DNA of 64,000 nt from Ostreococcus lucimarinus CCE9901 (GCF_000092065.1 NC_009370.1:310001-374000), one strand, 5' to 3'. Counted from the stretch's first letter, positions 27,144-37,406 are shown. The notes: generated by a model from the sequence alone, not told the origin. Made by a program: numbers and translations.

Positions 27144-30100
27144 CTAGACGACGCGCGAGAGACGCATGGAACGTAAAATCTTATCCACGAGTTGTGCGAT
27201 CACGGTGTGGGATTGACGCTCGTCGCCGTGGTCGGTGAATAAAGACTTGAGCCTGGCGACGACGTCGTGGCGGATGATGAGCTCCTTGGGACGCTGGGCG
27301 TGCTCGTGGACGACGCCGAGGGTCTTGAGAAGGGTGATGCGGATCGTCGGTTTCGTGGTTGGGGAAGTGATGGCGTCCATGAGGGATGGGATGAAATCCT
27401 CGTTGGCCAGGGCTTGGCACAAGCGGGGGGATTTGGAGATGAGATCGAGCAAGGCTTCGAGGACGTTGGCTTGGGAGGTGGATTCGTCGAGGACCTCGAG
27501 GATGGAATCGATGGCGTCCGTCTCGAGCAAGCGAGCTTCGACTTTCCACGGTTCGATAGCGAGCCAGGAACCGACGGCATTGAGCGCGGAGAGTGTCCAT
27601 CCGGAGTTCACGGCTATGAGCTGGACGTAGGTGTCCAACGCGCCGTGCTTCTCCAAAATTTCGCGCGTTTTCCGACTCGTCGACGCCATGTCGCACAAGA
27701 GCGGCACGGCGAGCGTCATCGCGGAAGAGCGCGCGGTGGTCGCGACTGCGGCGGTGTTGACTTTATCGCCATTCGTGGCCGTCGACATCGAGCCATCTCC
27801 GTTCTTTTCGTCCCGAGCGCTGGCGATGATTTGAACGAGGATTGGAATCAAACCCGCCACGGCGGCTTGCTCCTGACGCTCCTTGTTCACCGCGCACAAG
27901 TTGTGCAACGCCTTCAGCGCCATCTCCCACGATTGCGCGTGACCACTTCGAAAGTTACCTTCGACGCATTTCACCAATTTGGGAATCGCTCCGGCGTTTT
28001 GCAACACATGAAATGCATTCGTTTGTTGAGACAGCAAGTGCACCAGACCGAGAATCTTCGTCGCCGTCGAGCGAGGGACGACGCTCAATTGCGCCAAACA
28101 TCCGTGAATAATTCTCACGTCCACGAGCGCCTTGGAGACTTCTGCGCATCCTTCACCACGTTTGGCGACACGATACAGCGTCTCGGCGACGAGTTCGCGG
28201 TAATACTTGCCCCCACTGGAACCTCCGCTGCGCGATCGACTGATCGTACTCGCGCCGCCGATTGATCCTGTCATCGACGAACCCCCCTCGCTGCGCGCGT
28301 CGTCGATATCGTCCGTGATCATCGCCGCATCTTCTAAACTCGCTGTGTGCGTTGCACCGAGCAAGGTGACAAGTTTCGGGAACAGGCCTGCGCTAGCAAG
28401 GGCAAGCGAGACGGTTTGAGCGAGTTGTTTCGGCAGCTGGTCGCCGCGCTCGATCTCCGCGGCAATATAAATCGCCCCGAGTGCGTATTTGGTGAGCTCG
28501 CGCCCGTTTCCGCTGTATCCGTAATCCAATACGTCGACTAATATGGGAAGCGCCCCGCATGCGACGAGACATCGTGTGAACACCGGTCCAGCCTTGGCGG
28601 TGGCGCGACACAGCCGCAACGCCGCGAGCTTGATCCTCATGCTTGAATCCTTCTTTTTCAGCACCTCTAAAGCCCTAGGTAGCACCGCAAGCGTGACGAA
28701 CGATGTGAGTATATCTCTGCTCAACATACTCGCTGCCGTGACACACTCTAACGCCACCGTTCGCATTCTTGCCGACGCCGATTCATTTTCTAAGACGTTG
28801 ACGAAAACGCCGCACGCTCGCGTGGTAAAGAGCGTCTCGTTCGCCACCAATACGCTCGTAGCGGTCTCCATCGCGCGTACGAATTCTGCACCAGCCTGTT
28901 CGGCGTCATCTATCGCCGCCACATCACTCGTTGACGTGCCGAACGCATCCTTCAAGCGATCGACGATTGAGATGAGCGATTTGTTGAAGTCGATTTGCGC
29001 CTTTGTCACGCCCGAGTCGCTCTTCATAAAGTTCCCCAAATCGCTCTTCATAAAGTTTTCTAAGTCCTTTTGCGAGCTTGAGCGCTCGCTCGCGGCTATT
29101 AGGGGTGACGAATTGGCGGCTGCGGCGTCGTCCGCCGCCGTGACGTCGCCGTTCACGCCAACTTTTGCCATTTGATCGATGACTTTAACGATGACGCCTT
29201 CCTCCGCGTCGTCATTCTGCGTTCGCCCACCGCTCGCGTCTCGTTTGGTCCACGTCTCGGCGAGCACTTTGTGCTCGTCCATCAACCACGTGTGGTTGAT
29301 CAACTCCTCCGCGCTCGGTCGATCTTTCGGGTCCCTTTTGAAGCACAACAACAAGAAATCCCGCAACGCCTCTGAAATCCCCGTCGGCAGCGGCGGGTGC
29401 TCGTCGCGTACGATCCTAAACAACGCCGGCATGGGATCGAGATCAAAATACGGCGGGTTGCTGGTCAATAACTCTATGATAGTACATCCCACGCTCCATA
29501 TATCCGCCGCCGCCGTGACGCTCCGCATTTCGATCACTTCCGGCGCCATCCAATACGGAGTCCCCAGCGCCTTGTCGCCCTCGCCCTCACCCTCGGCTCG
29601 CGTCCCATCGCCAATCCCGCGCCCATCGCTCGCATCACCATCGCTTCCTTCCGACCTCCCCTCCGCCCCGAACACACCACTCAACCCATCCCCCGACGCC
29701 CGTCCGCCCTTTGTCGCCACGCCGAAATCCGCCAACTTCACCACTCCCTCCTTCGTCGTCAATATATTCGCCCCCTTGATGTCCCTGTGCACCACTCCTT
29801 GCGAGTGCAAGTACGCCAACCCTCTCAACACCTGCGCGACGTACACCGCGCACAGGCTCTCCGGGAACGCCCCGAATCGACTCGGATGTACCGTTCGCGC
29901 CAGCGACCCATTCTCCGCGTACTCCAGCATGATGTACAAGCACTCCTCCACGCGCACCGCGCCCTCATATTTCACGATATTCGCGTGTTCGAGCCTCGAC
30001 AGCAGCTCCACTTCGCTCGTGATGCGCTCGAGCTGCTCGACCGGGACGCCGCGCAGCGGAATCTCCTTCACCGCGCAAATCGACCCCGTGCGCTGGTCGA

Positions 30101-30209
30101 CGGCTTTGTGCACGCGCGACGTCGCGCCGGAGCCGATGAGCTCGCCCAGGATGTGGTTACCGACGCGTTTCACCGCGTGGTGCGGCGACGCCGGCGGCGA
30201 CGCCGGCAT
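27144..30209 (-). CDS. MAP3KE1: MAP3K-epsilon/Cdc7-type kinase with ARM repeats
   Basis: 1021 aa from ATG 30209; ATG 30341 would add 44 basic residues. The kinase domain lies at residues ~18-330: GSGATSRVHKA loop, CAVKEIPL lysine, VVHRDIKGAN catalytic loop, LADFGVATK, GTPYWMAPEVIEM. This follows plant MAP3K-epsilon and the fission yeast Cdc7 septation kinase. About 52 residues separate DFG from GTPYW, versus about 16 in plant homologues. The C-terminal ~600 residues are ARM-like helical repeats, as in the family. A short internal duplication (NFMKSDLG/NFMKSDSG) lies in the linker. Plant homologues act in cell-plate formation and viability; in this alga a cytokinesis role is a reasonable inference. 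A TGTAA element sits just after the stop (27139-27135). Confidence 0.9.
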   Translation of the reverse strand: MPASPPASPHHAVKRVGNHILGELIGSGATSRVHKAVDQRTGSICAVKEIPLRGVPVEQLERITSEVELLSRLEHANIVKYEGAVRVEECLYIMLEYAENGSLARTVHPSRFGAFPESLCAVYVAQVLRGLAYLHSQGVVHRDIKGANILTTKEGVVKLADFGVATKGGRASGDGLSGVFGAEGRSEGSDGDASDGRGIGDGTRAEGEGEGDKALGTPYWMAPEVIEMRSVTAAADIWSVGCTIIELLTSNPPYFDLDPMPALFRIVRDEHPPLPTGISEALRDFLLLCFKRDPKDRPSAEELINHTWLMDEHKVLAETWTKRDASGGRTQNDDAEEGVIVKVIDQMAKVGVNGDVTAADDAAAANSSPLIAASERSSSQKDLENFMKSDLGNFMKSDSGVTKAQIDFNKSLISIVDRLKDAFGTSTSDVAAIDDAEQAGAEFVRAMETATSVLVANETLFTTRACGVFVNVLENESASARMRTVALECVTAASMLSRDILTSFVTLAVLPRALEVLKKKDSSMRIKLAALRLCRATAKAGPVFTRCLVACGALPILVDVLDYGYSGNGRELTKYALGAIYIAAEIERGDQLPKQLAQTVSLALASAGLFPKLVTLLGATHTASLEDAAMITDDIDDARSEGGSSMTGSIGGASTISRSRSGGSSGGKYYRELVAETLYRVAKRGEGCAEVSKALVDVRIIHGCLAQLSVVPRSTATKILGLVHLLSQQTNAFHVLQNAGAIPKLVKCVEGNFRSGHAQSWEMALKALHNLCAVNKERQEQAAVAGLIPILVQIIASARDEKNGDGSMSTATNGDKVNTAAVATTARSSAMTLAVPLLCDMASTSRKTREILEKHGALDTYVQLIAVNSGWTLSALNAVGSWLAIEPWKVEARLLETDAIDSILEVLDESTSQANVLEALLDLISKSPRLCQALANEDFIPSLMDAITSPTTKPTIRITLLKTLGVVHEHAQRPKELIIRHDVVARLKSLFTDHGDERQSHTVIAQLVDKILRSMRLSRVV

Positions 30210-30388
30210 GGCGCGTCGGAGAGTGCGTTCGATGCGATTGAGATTGGCGACGACGGTTGAAAATTTGAGATTTCGGCGGAGGCGCGGTCGGCGACGGATG
30301 CACGCGCGATGCGGGACGCGCGCGACGCGAACGCGCGTCACGAACGAAATGAAAAGACTCGCATGAGATTACACGCGAGATGGCGCGG

Positions 30389-33300
30389 TTAGATCTCGGC
30401 CGAGGTGGAGACGTCGAGGATTCGACGGCGAATGACGCGGTCGGCGACGGCGAGTTGGGCGTCGGCGACGGAGGCTCGAACGGCGCGAATCGCGGATGCG
30501 GTCGTGGCGATGATGGCGATCGCGCCGAGAGGCGATTTGGGGGGTAACGTTCCCGCGCGAATGTGCGCGGAGAGGGCGTAGATGGCGTACACGGTGGGGA
30601 TGGCTTGGAAGACGTAAAAGGCGACGACGGCGAGGCGTTGCGACGCGGCGTACGCGACGGTTTCGTAGTGAGGAAAACCGCTCGCCGTTCGGGCGAATGT
30701 GCGGAAGTGTACCGTGGCGTCGCGGAGTTCGGTGATGAGCGAACACGCGATTGCGACGACGAAAACGTCGTGGTGCAACGCGAGGAGCGTGACGGCCAAA
30801 GCGACGACGCGGCGAAACATCTCGCCGCGCTCGCGGCGGGCGCCGTCGACGACGACACGACCGACCATCACCATGACGTACACCTTGAGTAACTCCACCG
30901 CAGCTAACTTTCCAGCCTGCTTTCTTTCGTTCGGAAGTATCCACGAGATGGCGGCGGCGCGCACGTTTTGCGTGTCGTCGATGAAGCGATACGCCGCCGT
31001 GCCGACGGCGGCGGCGACGACTGCCTTGGTCAACGGGACGCTGAGCGCCAAGGAACGTTCCATGAGCGTGCCGTGTGCGCTCGATGCTTCGGCGAGCTTG
31101 ACTTTACTAACCTTTTTACCGAGCTGCGGCAACGCCACGCTCGAGACGACGGCGGCTAAGAAGGTCGCGCAGCTAAAGACTGCGACGACGCCGACGAGCA
31201 GAGGCACAGCCATCGGGAGCATTTCCGTCACTGTTGAAGGATTGCGCTGCGCGAACATCGCACAGATGGCCACTACCACGGCTAAGTATTGAAATTCCGG
31301 CGCGATGGACGAGGTAGAAACCTCGCTTCTAGATGCATCGTCGCTCTTCTTGACCCACGTCATTTGCAAATCGTAAATCAACTTGTTCGCAAACGCAGCC
31401 TCGCAATACGCAAAGTAAAACTCAAACATGCGCAAAAACTTTCGTGAGTAGCCCATAGAAAGGATTCGTTGGGCGTGATGCATCATACGCTCGCGCCACA
31501 ATCGCAAAGTGACGGCATAATGCAAGCCGATATCGTCGTATCCCTCGAGCACGAGACCACGCGGCGAAGCGCTCTTCATCGCCCCCACCGACGGCAAGTG
31601 GCCACCTGGGAAAATGTACGCACGAATGAAGTCGCTTTCACTGTTGCAGTATGACTCGTAGCGGCCGTCCGGCATAGTGATGACTTGGATCGCGGCTCGC
31701 CCGCCGGGTTTCAGCACTCTGTGCACGGTGCCAAAGAACGTCGGCAAGTGTTCGTGTCCGACCGCCTCAAGCATTTCAATCGACACCACCTTGTCGAACG
31801 TTCCTTGCACATCGCGGTAGTCACAAATGACGATGTCGATCAAGTGTGACAAACCGGCGGCTTTGACGCGCGCCGTTGCTTCGGCGTGCTGCTCGTGCGA
31901 CAGTGTCAAACCAGTGACATGGCAATTCTTCTCGCTCGCCATGCGAATCGCGCACGTCCCCCAACCGCAGCCAATCTCAAGCACGCGATCGCCTGGCTTA
32001 ATACCCGCTCGAGCGATCATGGCGTCTATCTTTAAATACTGCGCCTCTTCCAAGTGCTTTTCTTGGGCCTCGAACGTCTTGAACTTCTTCAAAACGTCTA
32101 CGGACATCGCAGCGTCGTCGATAGCGCCGTGAATGGCGCTCGAGTACAACATGGTGTCATCCAAAAACAGCTTGTAGAACTCGTTTCCAGCGTCGTAGTG
32201 GTACTCTATGTTTTTACGAGATCCTTCTTTCGTGTTACTTAACGCCTTGTGTGCTGCCATCTCCATTTGCGCTCCTACCCAGTTAACCGCCTCCGTGAGG
32301 AGACCCACTGGGTCGAGACGCATCTTCGGCTTACAGCTCTCCGTCTCTGCGCCAGAAGCCGCGGGATGGCCTTTGCAAATCATGTCCATGAACCCAATTA
32401 AATCCACGTCGAAATCTCCGTTCATATAACACTCACCAAGACCGATATCTGCGCGCAAAATCGTTTGCATGAAGAGTCTTTGGTTGAATACCGTCATGGT
32501 AATCGTCTCCGACGACGCGTTGGCCTCTTTACCCATCATAAGACGTTCGCTTCCATCCGGTAAAATCATGCGGAGTCGTTTGTCGGCTGGTAACCACCCC
32601 ACGCACGCGCGCTGGAAAAGCGGTAAGACCATCTTCGTGCTCATGGACAACTTTGGATCGCACGACCGCGGCATCCACGGCACGGATGACTTGCCGAGCA
32701 TTTTGTCCACACAATCAACCGCTGATTTGATACCATCCTCGTGAAATCCGTAGCCGCACCACGCGCCGCAAAACCAAACCCGGTCTTTACCTTGTAACGC
32801 CTTGATCTCCTCCTGCGCCGCGATCGCGGCTTTGTTAAATAACGGATGCGCGAGCGTGACTTTGTGTTCGACCGAGCCTGCCTTCGGCTCGCGCGGCGGG
32901 TTCAGCGTGACGAACAAATCCTTCGTCCCAGGGGCGAGGTTTTGCAACAAGTTGACCCAGTAAGTCACACAAACGCTTCGATTTGCGGCTTCTTCGGCGG
33001 GAATGCCTAAGCGATCGCCGCGAAGGCAGTTCCACGATGCCCAGGCATCTTTGTTCCGCGGCATCATTGTTTCGTCGGTGTGCAAATACACGTCATTCTC
33101 TTGATACTTCACCGCCGACAGAGCCGAGACTTCTTCCTCGCTCGCAGCTTTGCCAAGTATTTGTAACGCTTGATCGCTATGGCACGCGAAAACGACGTCG
33201 TCGAAAACCTCGGTGGACTCCTGAACTTTTCCCTTGGCGTCCTCTGTCTTAAAAGTCACGCTCACGCCCCCCGCCACGCGGTACACCTTGGTCACGTACG

Positions 33301-34072
33301 CGCCCTTACGCACGTCTTTGAGCTCGCGCTCAACGGCGTCGACGTAAGCGCTCGATCGACCACTGACGACTCGCCAGAGAGGTCGCTCGATGATGTTTAA
33401 TAAGTGATGGTTCACCCAAAATCGTACGAGCGTGCGCACTGGGAACGCCATCGCGTCGTCGTCGCTGCAGCTCCAAATCGCCGCACACATCGGCACCACG
33501 TACGACTCTTGAAAGAACGCCGAGTACTTGCGAGCTTTGAGGTACTCACCCAAAGAGACGTCCGCGAACTCGCTCGCGCGTTCCGGCGCCAAAACCTCTG
33601 GCGCCTCGCGACCAAAACGTAGAATCTCCCGAATCATATTCAAAAACCGTCCGCTCATCGCGTTCGACTTTTGCGCGAACACGCCTTTCAGTCCTATGCT
33701 CCCCCACTCGACGTCTCCCGTGGACAATGAAAACGACATGTCGCTCGGTTCGCTCTCGACGCCGAGCTCGCCGAACAGGCCCACCAGGTGCGGGTACGTC
33801 GTCAGGTTGAACACCTGGAAGCCCAAATCCACGTCGCACTTCGCCGTGCTCGAGTATTGCGTCAGTGCGTGTCCACCGAGCTTCGTCGACGCTTCGAACA
33901 GCGTCACCGCGCCGCACGAGGGCGTCGAGGGCGCGCTTTGCGCTTTTACACTTTTTGGTCCGCCGCCGGCGTCGTCGGCGTTCTTTTGGAGTAAATACGC
34001 CGCCGACAGGCCGCTGACGCCGCCGCCGATGACGGCGACGCGTTTACCGCGTGTGGTGGCTTCGTCCTTCAT
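30389..34072 (-). CDS. FAD oxidase-cyclopropane fatty acid synthase fusion with an extra C-terminal membrane domain
   Basis: 1227 aa. Residues ~10-450: flavin amine-oxidase-like domain (VAVIGGGVSGLSAAY, FEASTKLGGHAL, WFCGAWCGYGFHEDG). Residues ~500-590: linker as in plant CPA-FAS (LMMGKEANASSETITM). Residues ~600-907: SAM-dependent cyclopropane synthase (EYHYDAGNEFYKLFLD, VLEIGCGWGTC near residue 696, GYDDIGLHYAVTLRLW). These two parts match the plant enzyme (about 865 aa). The remaining ~320 residues are an addition: about seven hydrophobic segments, one with ALHHDVFVVAIACSLITELRD, loosely TLC-like. Predicted reaction: methylene transfer from SAM to a membrane lipid double bond to form a cyclopropane or methyl-branched acyl chain. 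Intron-free. Confidence 0.9.
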   Translation of the reverse strand: MKDEATTRGKRVAVIGGGVSGLSAAYLLQKNADDAGGGPKSVKAQSAPSTPSCGAVTLFEASTKLGGHALTQYSSTAKCDVDLGFQVFNLTTYPHLVGLFGELGVESEPSDMSFSLSTGDVEWGSIGLKGVFAQKSNAMSGRFLNMIREILRFGREAPEVLAPERASEFADVSLGEYLKARKYSAFFQESYVVPMCAAIWSCSDDDAMAFPVRTLVRFWVNHHLLNIIERPLWRVVSGRSSAYVDAVERELKDVRKGAYVTKVYRVAGGVSVTFKTEDAKGKVQESTEVFDDVVFACHSDQALQILGKAASEEEVSALSAVKYQENDVYLHTDETMMPRNKDAWASWNCLRGDRLGIPAEEAANRSVCVTYWVNLLQNLAPGTKDLFVTLNPPREPKAGSVEHKVTLAHPLFNKAAIAAQEEIKALQGKDRVWFCGAWCGYGFHEDGIKSAVDCVDKMLGKSSVPWMPRSCDPKLSMSTKMVLPLFQRACVGWLPADKRLRMILPDGSERLMMGKEANASSETITMTVFNQRLFMQTILRADIGLGECYMNGDFDVDLIGFMDMICKGHPAASGAETESCKPKMRLDPVGLLTEAVNWVGAQMEMAAHKALSNTKEGSRKNIEYHYDAGNEFYKLFLDDTMLYSSAIHGAIDDAAMSVDVLKKFKTFEAQEKHLEEAQYLKIDAMIARAGIKPGDRVLEIGCGWGTCAIRMASEKNCHVTGLTLSHEQHAEATARVKAAGLSHLIDIVICDYRDVQGTFDKVVSIEMLEAVGHEHLPTFFGTVHRVLKPGGRAAIQVITMPDGRYESYCNSESDFIRAYIFPGGHLPSVGAMKSASPRGLVLEGYDDIGLHYAVTLRLWRERMMHHAQRILSMGYSRKFLRMFEFYFAYCEAAFANKLIYDLQMTWVKKSDDASRSEVSTSSIAPEFQYLAVVVAICAMFAQRNPSTVTEMLPMAVPLLVGVVAVFSCATFLAAVVSSVALPQLGKKVSKVKLAEASSAHGTLMERSLALSVPLTKAVVAAAVGTAAYRFIDDTQNVRAAAISWILPNERKQAGKLAAVELLKVYVMVMVGRVVVDGARRERGEMFRRVVALAVTLLALHHDVFVVAIACSLITELRDATVHFRTFARTASGFPHYETVAYAASQRLAVVAFYVFQAIPTVYAIYALSAHIRAGTLPPKSPLGAIAIIATTASAIRAVRASVADAQLAVADRVIRRRILDVSTSAEI

Positions 34073-34242
34073 CTCGGCGTCGCCCGCGCGCGCGATGACG
34101 CGTCGAGCGCTGACGTCACTCTGAGGTGGTCACTTTAGGGGACGGCGGGACGAGGCGCGCGCGGACGCGAACGCGGCCACGTTTGGGCGCTACGATGATC
34201 TAATTCTAGTTACACGTTGTTGTGCTAATGTTTGAGCGCGCG

Positions 34243-35625
34243 CTACGTCCACACGATGTGCCGGTCGGAGGTGACCTCGTATCGGCGCTGGTCCACGAGG
34301 CGACGCTTTACGTGGTCGCATCGAAGGTCGGGGTGCGGGAACCGCGCGAGGTCGGCCACGCCGTCGTGGTCGAAATCGGTGGCGGATCGTAATGGAATGG
34401 CGGTCGTGGCGTCGGGCCCGATTCCGAGCGCGGCTTCGGCGTTGTGCTTGGTTTCGAGGACGTGCTGGAGGAATTGTTCCTTGTCGCGCGCGTCTCCGCA
34501 ATACGACGCCGTGACGGTGTGCGCGCCTGGGAACGTACCATCGTCTCCCGCGTTGGCGGTGATGAAATTTCCCGATTCTGCGGTGCTCATGGCGTGGATG
34601 TGGAACTCTCCCGCCGTCGTCGGCACGAGAACGTAGTTGAAGTAACTCTGCTCCGGAAATTCGCCGTAGTTCACCTTGGATACTAATCGACTCTCCCCCT
34701 CGAGCCATCGCTCGCACAAACTCACGCTCCGCGTCGTGGCTGGGAAAATGACGAGCTTCGTGTTCATGTTTCCTTGCGCCTCGAACTCGTTACCGACGTC
34801 TGAGCTCACGACGACGTCGTACTTTTCGAGCGCGCTCGTCCACGCTTCGGTTGGATCGGACAAAAACACCGTGTCCGAATCGAGCATCACCACTGGGATG
34901 CGCGCTTTCAGTAATTCTAAGGCCGCGTGTACCTTGCGCCACGACATGGCGTCGCGCGCGACGCCATCGTTCGGATCTTGCCCGTACGCCCGCGCGAAGT
35001 CGGCGTCGTAAAAGCAATCCACGCCGCGATGCGCCTCGCACGATCGCTGCGTCTCCGTGTCGTACGTCAGCACCGTGACGTGCGGCAACAACGCCGGTGC
35101 CCATCGTTTAACGCTCTGAATCTGCAAATACGTCATCCCCCACTCGAACGGCTTGGTGAGGATTAATATCCGCGCGTCGTCGCTCGCCCGCTGCGTCTCT
35201 CGCACGTGCGTCCGCAGCCCCGGCACGCCGCGTCCCGGCGACCGCAGTCCCGGCACGCGCGTGCGCAGCGATATCCTATTTATCACATCCGCCTTCGCCG
35301 GCGCCCGCATCCGCGCTTCCGCGCTCAACGGCGCTCCGAAAAAGTTCCCTCGCTCGTTCGCCGTCCCGCCCAGCCTCGCCGTCGCCCTCGATCGCCCCGC
35401 CGCGCCCTCTCGCACCGCCGCGACCGCGAGCGCGCACGCCAGCGCGACCGCCACCGCGACCGCGATCCCCGAGCCGCGCGTTCGCGCGCCGATTCGCCTC
35501 GCGCGGCGCACCTCGGCGACGCGTTCGTCCTCAACACCATTCGCTTCCCGCGCGCGCGACTCCGTCCCGTACGCCGTCGACGCGCCGCGCGCCATCAGCC
35601 CCGTCGCGGGGTCCTCGCTCGACAT
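34243..35625 (-). CDS. Golgi type II glycosyltransferase (GT77-like nucleotide-diphospho-sugar transferase)
   Basis: 460 aa from ATG 35625 (ATG 35712 adds 29). A basic cytosolic tail is followed by one signal-anchor helix (IAVAVAVALACALAVAAV) and a Pro/Arg stem. The catalytic domain has WGMTYLQIQSVKRWAP, AMSWRKVHAALELL and the metal-binding MLDSDTVFLSDP, the DxD plan of the PF03407/GT77 group, whose plant members add arabinose or xylose to glycans. Near the C-terminus DFDHDGVADLARF looks like a Ca-binding DxDxDGxxD loop. It is divergent from the sulfotransferase pair across 197 bp, which suggests they share a glycan pathway. The donor sugar is unknown. Confidence 0.78.
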   Translation of the reverse strand: MSSEDPATGLMARGASTAYGTESRAREANGVEDERVAEVRRARRIGARTRGSGIAVAVAVALACALAVAAVREGAAGRSRATARLGGTANERGNFFGAPLSAEARMRAPAKADVINRISLRTRVPGLRSPGRGVPGLRTHVRETQRASDDARILILTKPFEWGMTYLQIQSVKRWAPALLPHVTVLTYDTETQRSCEAHRGVDCFYDADFARAYGQDPNDGVARDAMSWRKVHAALELLKARIPVVMLDSDTVFLSDPTEAWTSALEKYDVVVSSDVGNEFEAQGNMNTKLVIFPATTRSVSLCERWLEGESRLVSKVNYGEFPEQSYFNYVLVPTTAGEFHIHAMSTAESGNFITANAGDDGTFPGAHTVTASYCGDARDKEQFLQHVLETKHNAEAALGIGPDATTAIPLRSATDFDHDGVADLARFPHPDLRCDHVKRRLVDQRRYEVTSDRHIVWT

Positions 35626-35822
35626 CTCCGCGCGTCGACGCTCGCGCGCGCGCGCGTCGCGGTGTGCCGCGCGCGTCGCCCGCGCGCCGCGCGAAGATGT
35701 CGTAACACCCATCGACGGCGCGACACAAATCGTCGCGCGAGCGCGCGCGAGCGTCGCGCTCGACGCCCGGCGCCGACTCGAGCGACGCGCGAACGCGATC
35801 GACGCGCGATCGACGACGCGCG

Positions 35823-37406
35823 ATGGCGCGAACGGAGCGCACGGCGCTGCTGCGCGGCGATGAAGACGTGGAAATCGCGTTGAAAACGCGTCGCGGCGAC
35901 AAAGACGCGTCCGCGGACGACGCGCGCGAGGCTCTCGGGCGACGCGAGAGGCGCGCGCGCGAGTCGAACGGTGGCGCGGAGGCGTCGACGAGCGCGCGCG
36001 GGATGAAGACGGCGCGCGCGGTGGTGGTGGGGACGTTGGCGGCGGGGGCGATCGCGGCGGGCGTCGCGGCGTTCGCGGCGTCGCCGCGCGCGGCGTCGAT
36101 GACGGCCGATCGCGCGTTCGCGTCGCTCGGTGAGCGAGGAATGGCGATGTTGGGCTCGAGCGAGGGCGCGGGTCGCGACGCGAGACCGGTGCCGGTGCTG
36201 TCGAAACGATTTCCGGGATACGCGGCGCCGTTTAGCGGACGTTTCGAACGCATCGGCGAGTGGCCCGAGCACTGGTTGGTGAAGTGCTCGAAGCACGTGG
36301 TGTGCGAGCAATCACACTTGGGAGCGTTTTTGGGGTCTCGTGACGCGCCCGCGCCGTATGCTAACCCGCTCGGGCACGGGCTGCCGCGTGGATACGTGCG
36401 GCCAGACCAGGCGCGCATAAACGAGTTCATCTCGACGTGGGACAGCAACGCTAGACAGGCGCACGGGGGGGTGTATGAGCTGCCGCAAGCTGGCAAGGCT
36501 AAAATGGTCGCGATGGCGCATAATTCTGCGTACTTTTACAACTTTGTGCACGTGCCAAAGGCGGGCGGGTCGTATTTTTCCATCACCGTCTTGATGGAAG
36601 CCCTGGAGCGCAGCGGTGAGCATCACGGGTATCCGTACAAACTCACGCACGAGCCCGTATCGCACTGGATCACGCTTCCACAGGTGGATCTTACGCAGAC
36701 AAACGTGAAGGAGACGTATACACATTTCCAGGAAGGGAAGCCGGAGGGCATTTTTGGACCCGAAAATACCAAACAAATGTATAAAGAAGGCAAGCGGATG
36801 TTCGGAAAGGGCCAGTTCGGCATGGGACTGTGCGGAGTTATTCACGCACCGTGCGTGTACTTGACTGTGTTGCGCGATCCGGTGGAACGTTACTTGAGTC
36901 ATTACAAGTACTCGTGCTTGGCCGGGTCTGAGGGCGCCGCGCAGTGGTTACCCGAGTGGAAAGAACTCGACCGTTGCCCGTTGGATCCGATCGAGTTCAT
37001 GGACTACCTCGGACCAAACCTGGACTGGACGATCGAGCTCGCCCCTGGCGCGAAGAACGCGCAAGAGCGCATGGAGACAGCCAAAAGAAATCTCGACAGT
37101 AACTGCTTGCGATACCTCATACTCGAGAAGTACGAAGACGGGTTGGATAAACTCGGCGCGACGTACGCCGATTTCTTATTTTTGAACAAAGAGCCCGCGA
37201 AAGAAAGGCACAAAAAAAAAAACGAAAAGGCCAAAAACGCCGGGCACGGCGTGAGCGAAGGCGAGCAAGACAGGTTTGACATCTACATGAAGAACCAAAC
37301 CATCGTCGACGCCATCGCCGCGCGTCACGCAAAGATGAAGGAAGTGTACGACTACGCGGTCGCCAAATACGAAGCCAACTGGGCGCGCGCGCCGGGGAGC
37401 TGCTAA
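35823..37406 (+). CDS. Golgi carbohydrate sulfotransferase, copy 1
   Basis: 527 aa. Type II topology: an acidic/basic cytosolic tail with DVEIA, one anchor helix (VVVGTLAAGAIAAGVAAFAA, about residues 65-84), then a lumenal domain. PAPS-binding motifs are present: 5'-phosphosulfate loop NFVHVPKAGGSYFS and 3'-phosphate loop LTVLRDPVERYLSHYKYSC. It belongs to the Sulfotransfer_2-like membrane enzymes (heparan/chondroitin/galactose sulfotransferase relatives). It transfers sulfate from PAPS to a glycan; the acceptor is unknown. A lysine-rich loop (RHKKKNEKAK) follows the core. The next gene is a diverged tandem copy on the same strand. TGTAA lies 27 nt after the stop. Confidence 0.85.
   Translation: MARTERTALLRGDEDVEIALKTRRGDKDASADDAREALGRRERRARESNGGAEASTSARGMKTARAVVVGTLAAGAIAAGVAAFAASPRAASMTADRAFASLGERGMAMLGSSEGAGRDARPVPVLSKRFPGYAAPFSGRFERIGEWPEHWLVKCSKHVVCEQSHLGAFLGSRDAPAPYANPLGHGLPRGYVRPDQARINEFISTWDSNARQAHGGVYELPQAGKAKMVAMAHNSAYFYNFVHVPKAGGSYFSITVLMEALERSGEHHGYPYKLTHEPVSHWITLPQVDLTQTNVKETYTHFQEGKPEGIFGPENTKQMYKEGKRMFGKGQFGMGLCGVIHAPCVYLTVLRDPVERYLSHYKYSCLAGSEGAAQWLPEWKELDRCPLDPIEFMDYLGPNLDWTIELAPGAKNAQERMETAKRNLDSNCLRYLILEKYEDGLDKLGATYADFLFLNKEPAKERHKKKNEKAKNAGHGVSEGEQDRFDIYMKNQTIVDAIAARHAKMKEVYDYAVAKYEANWARAPGSC

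Noticed and set aside
33850-33885. ACTGAC on the minus strand inside the oxidase domain (possible intron)
   Set aside because: It encodes the conserved GGHALTQY segment; no acceptor follows and the frame is unbroken.
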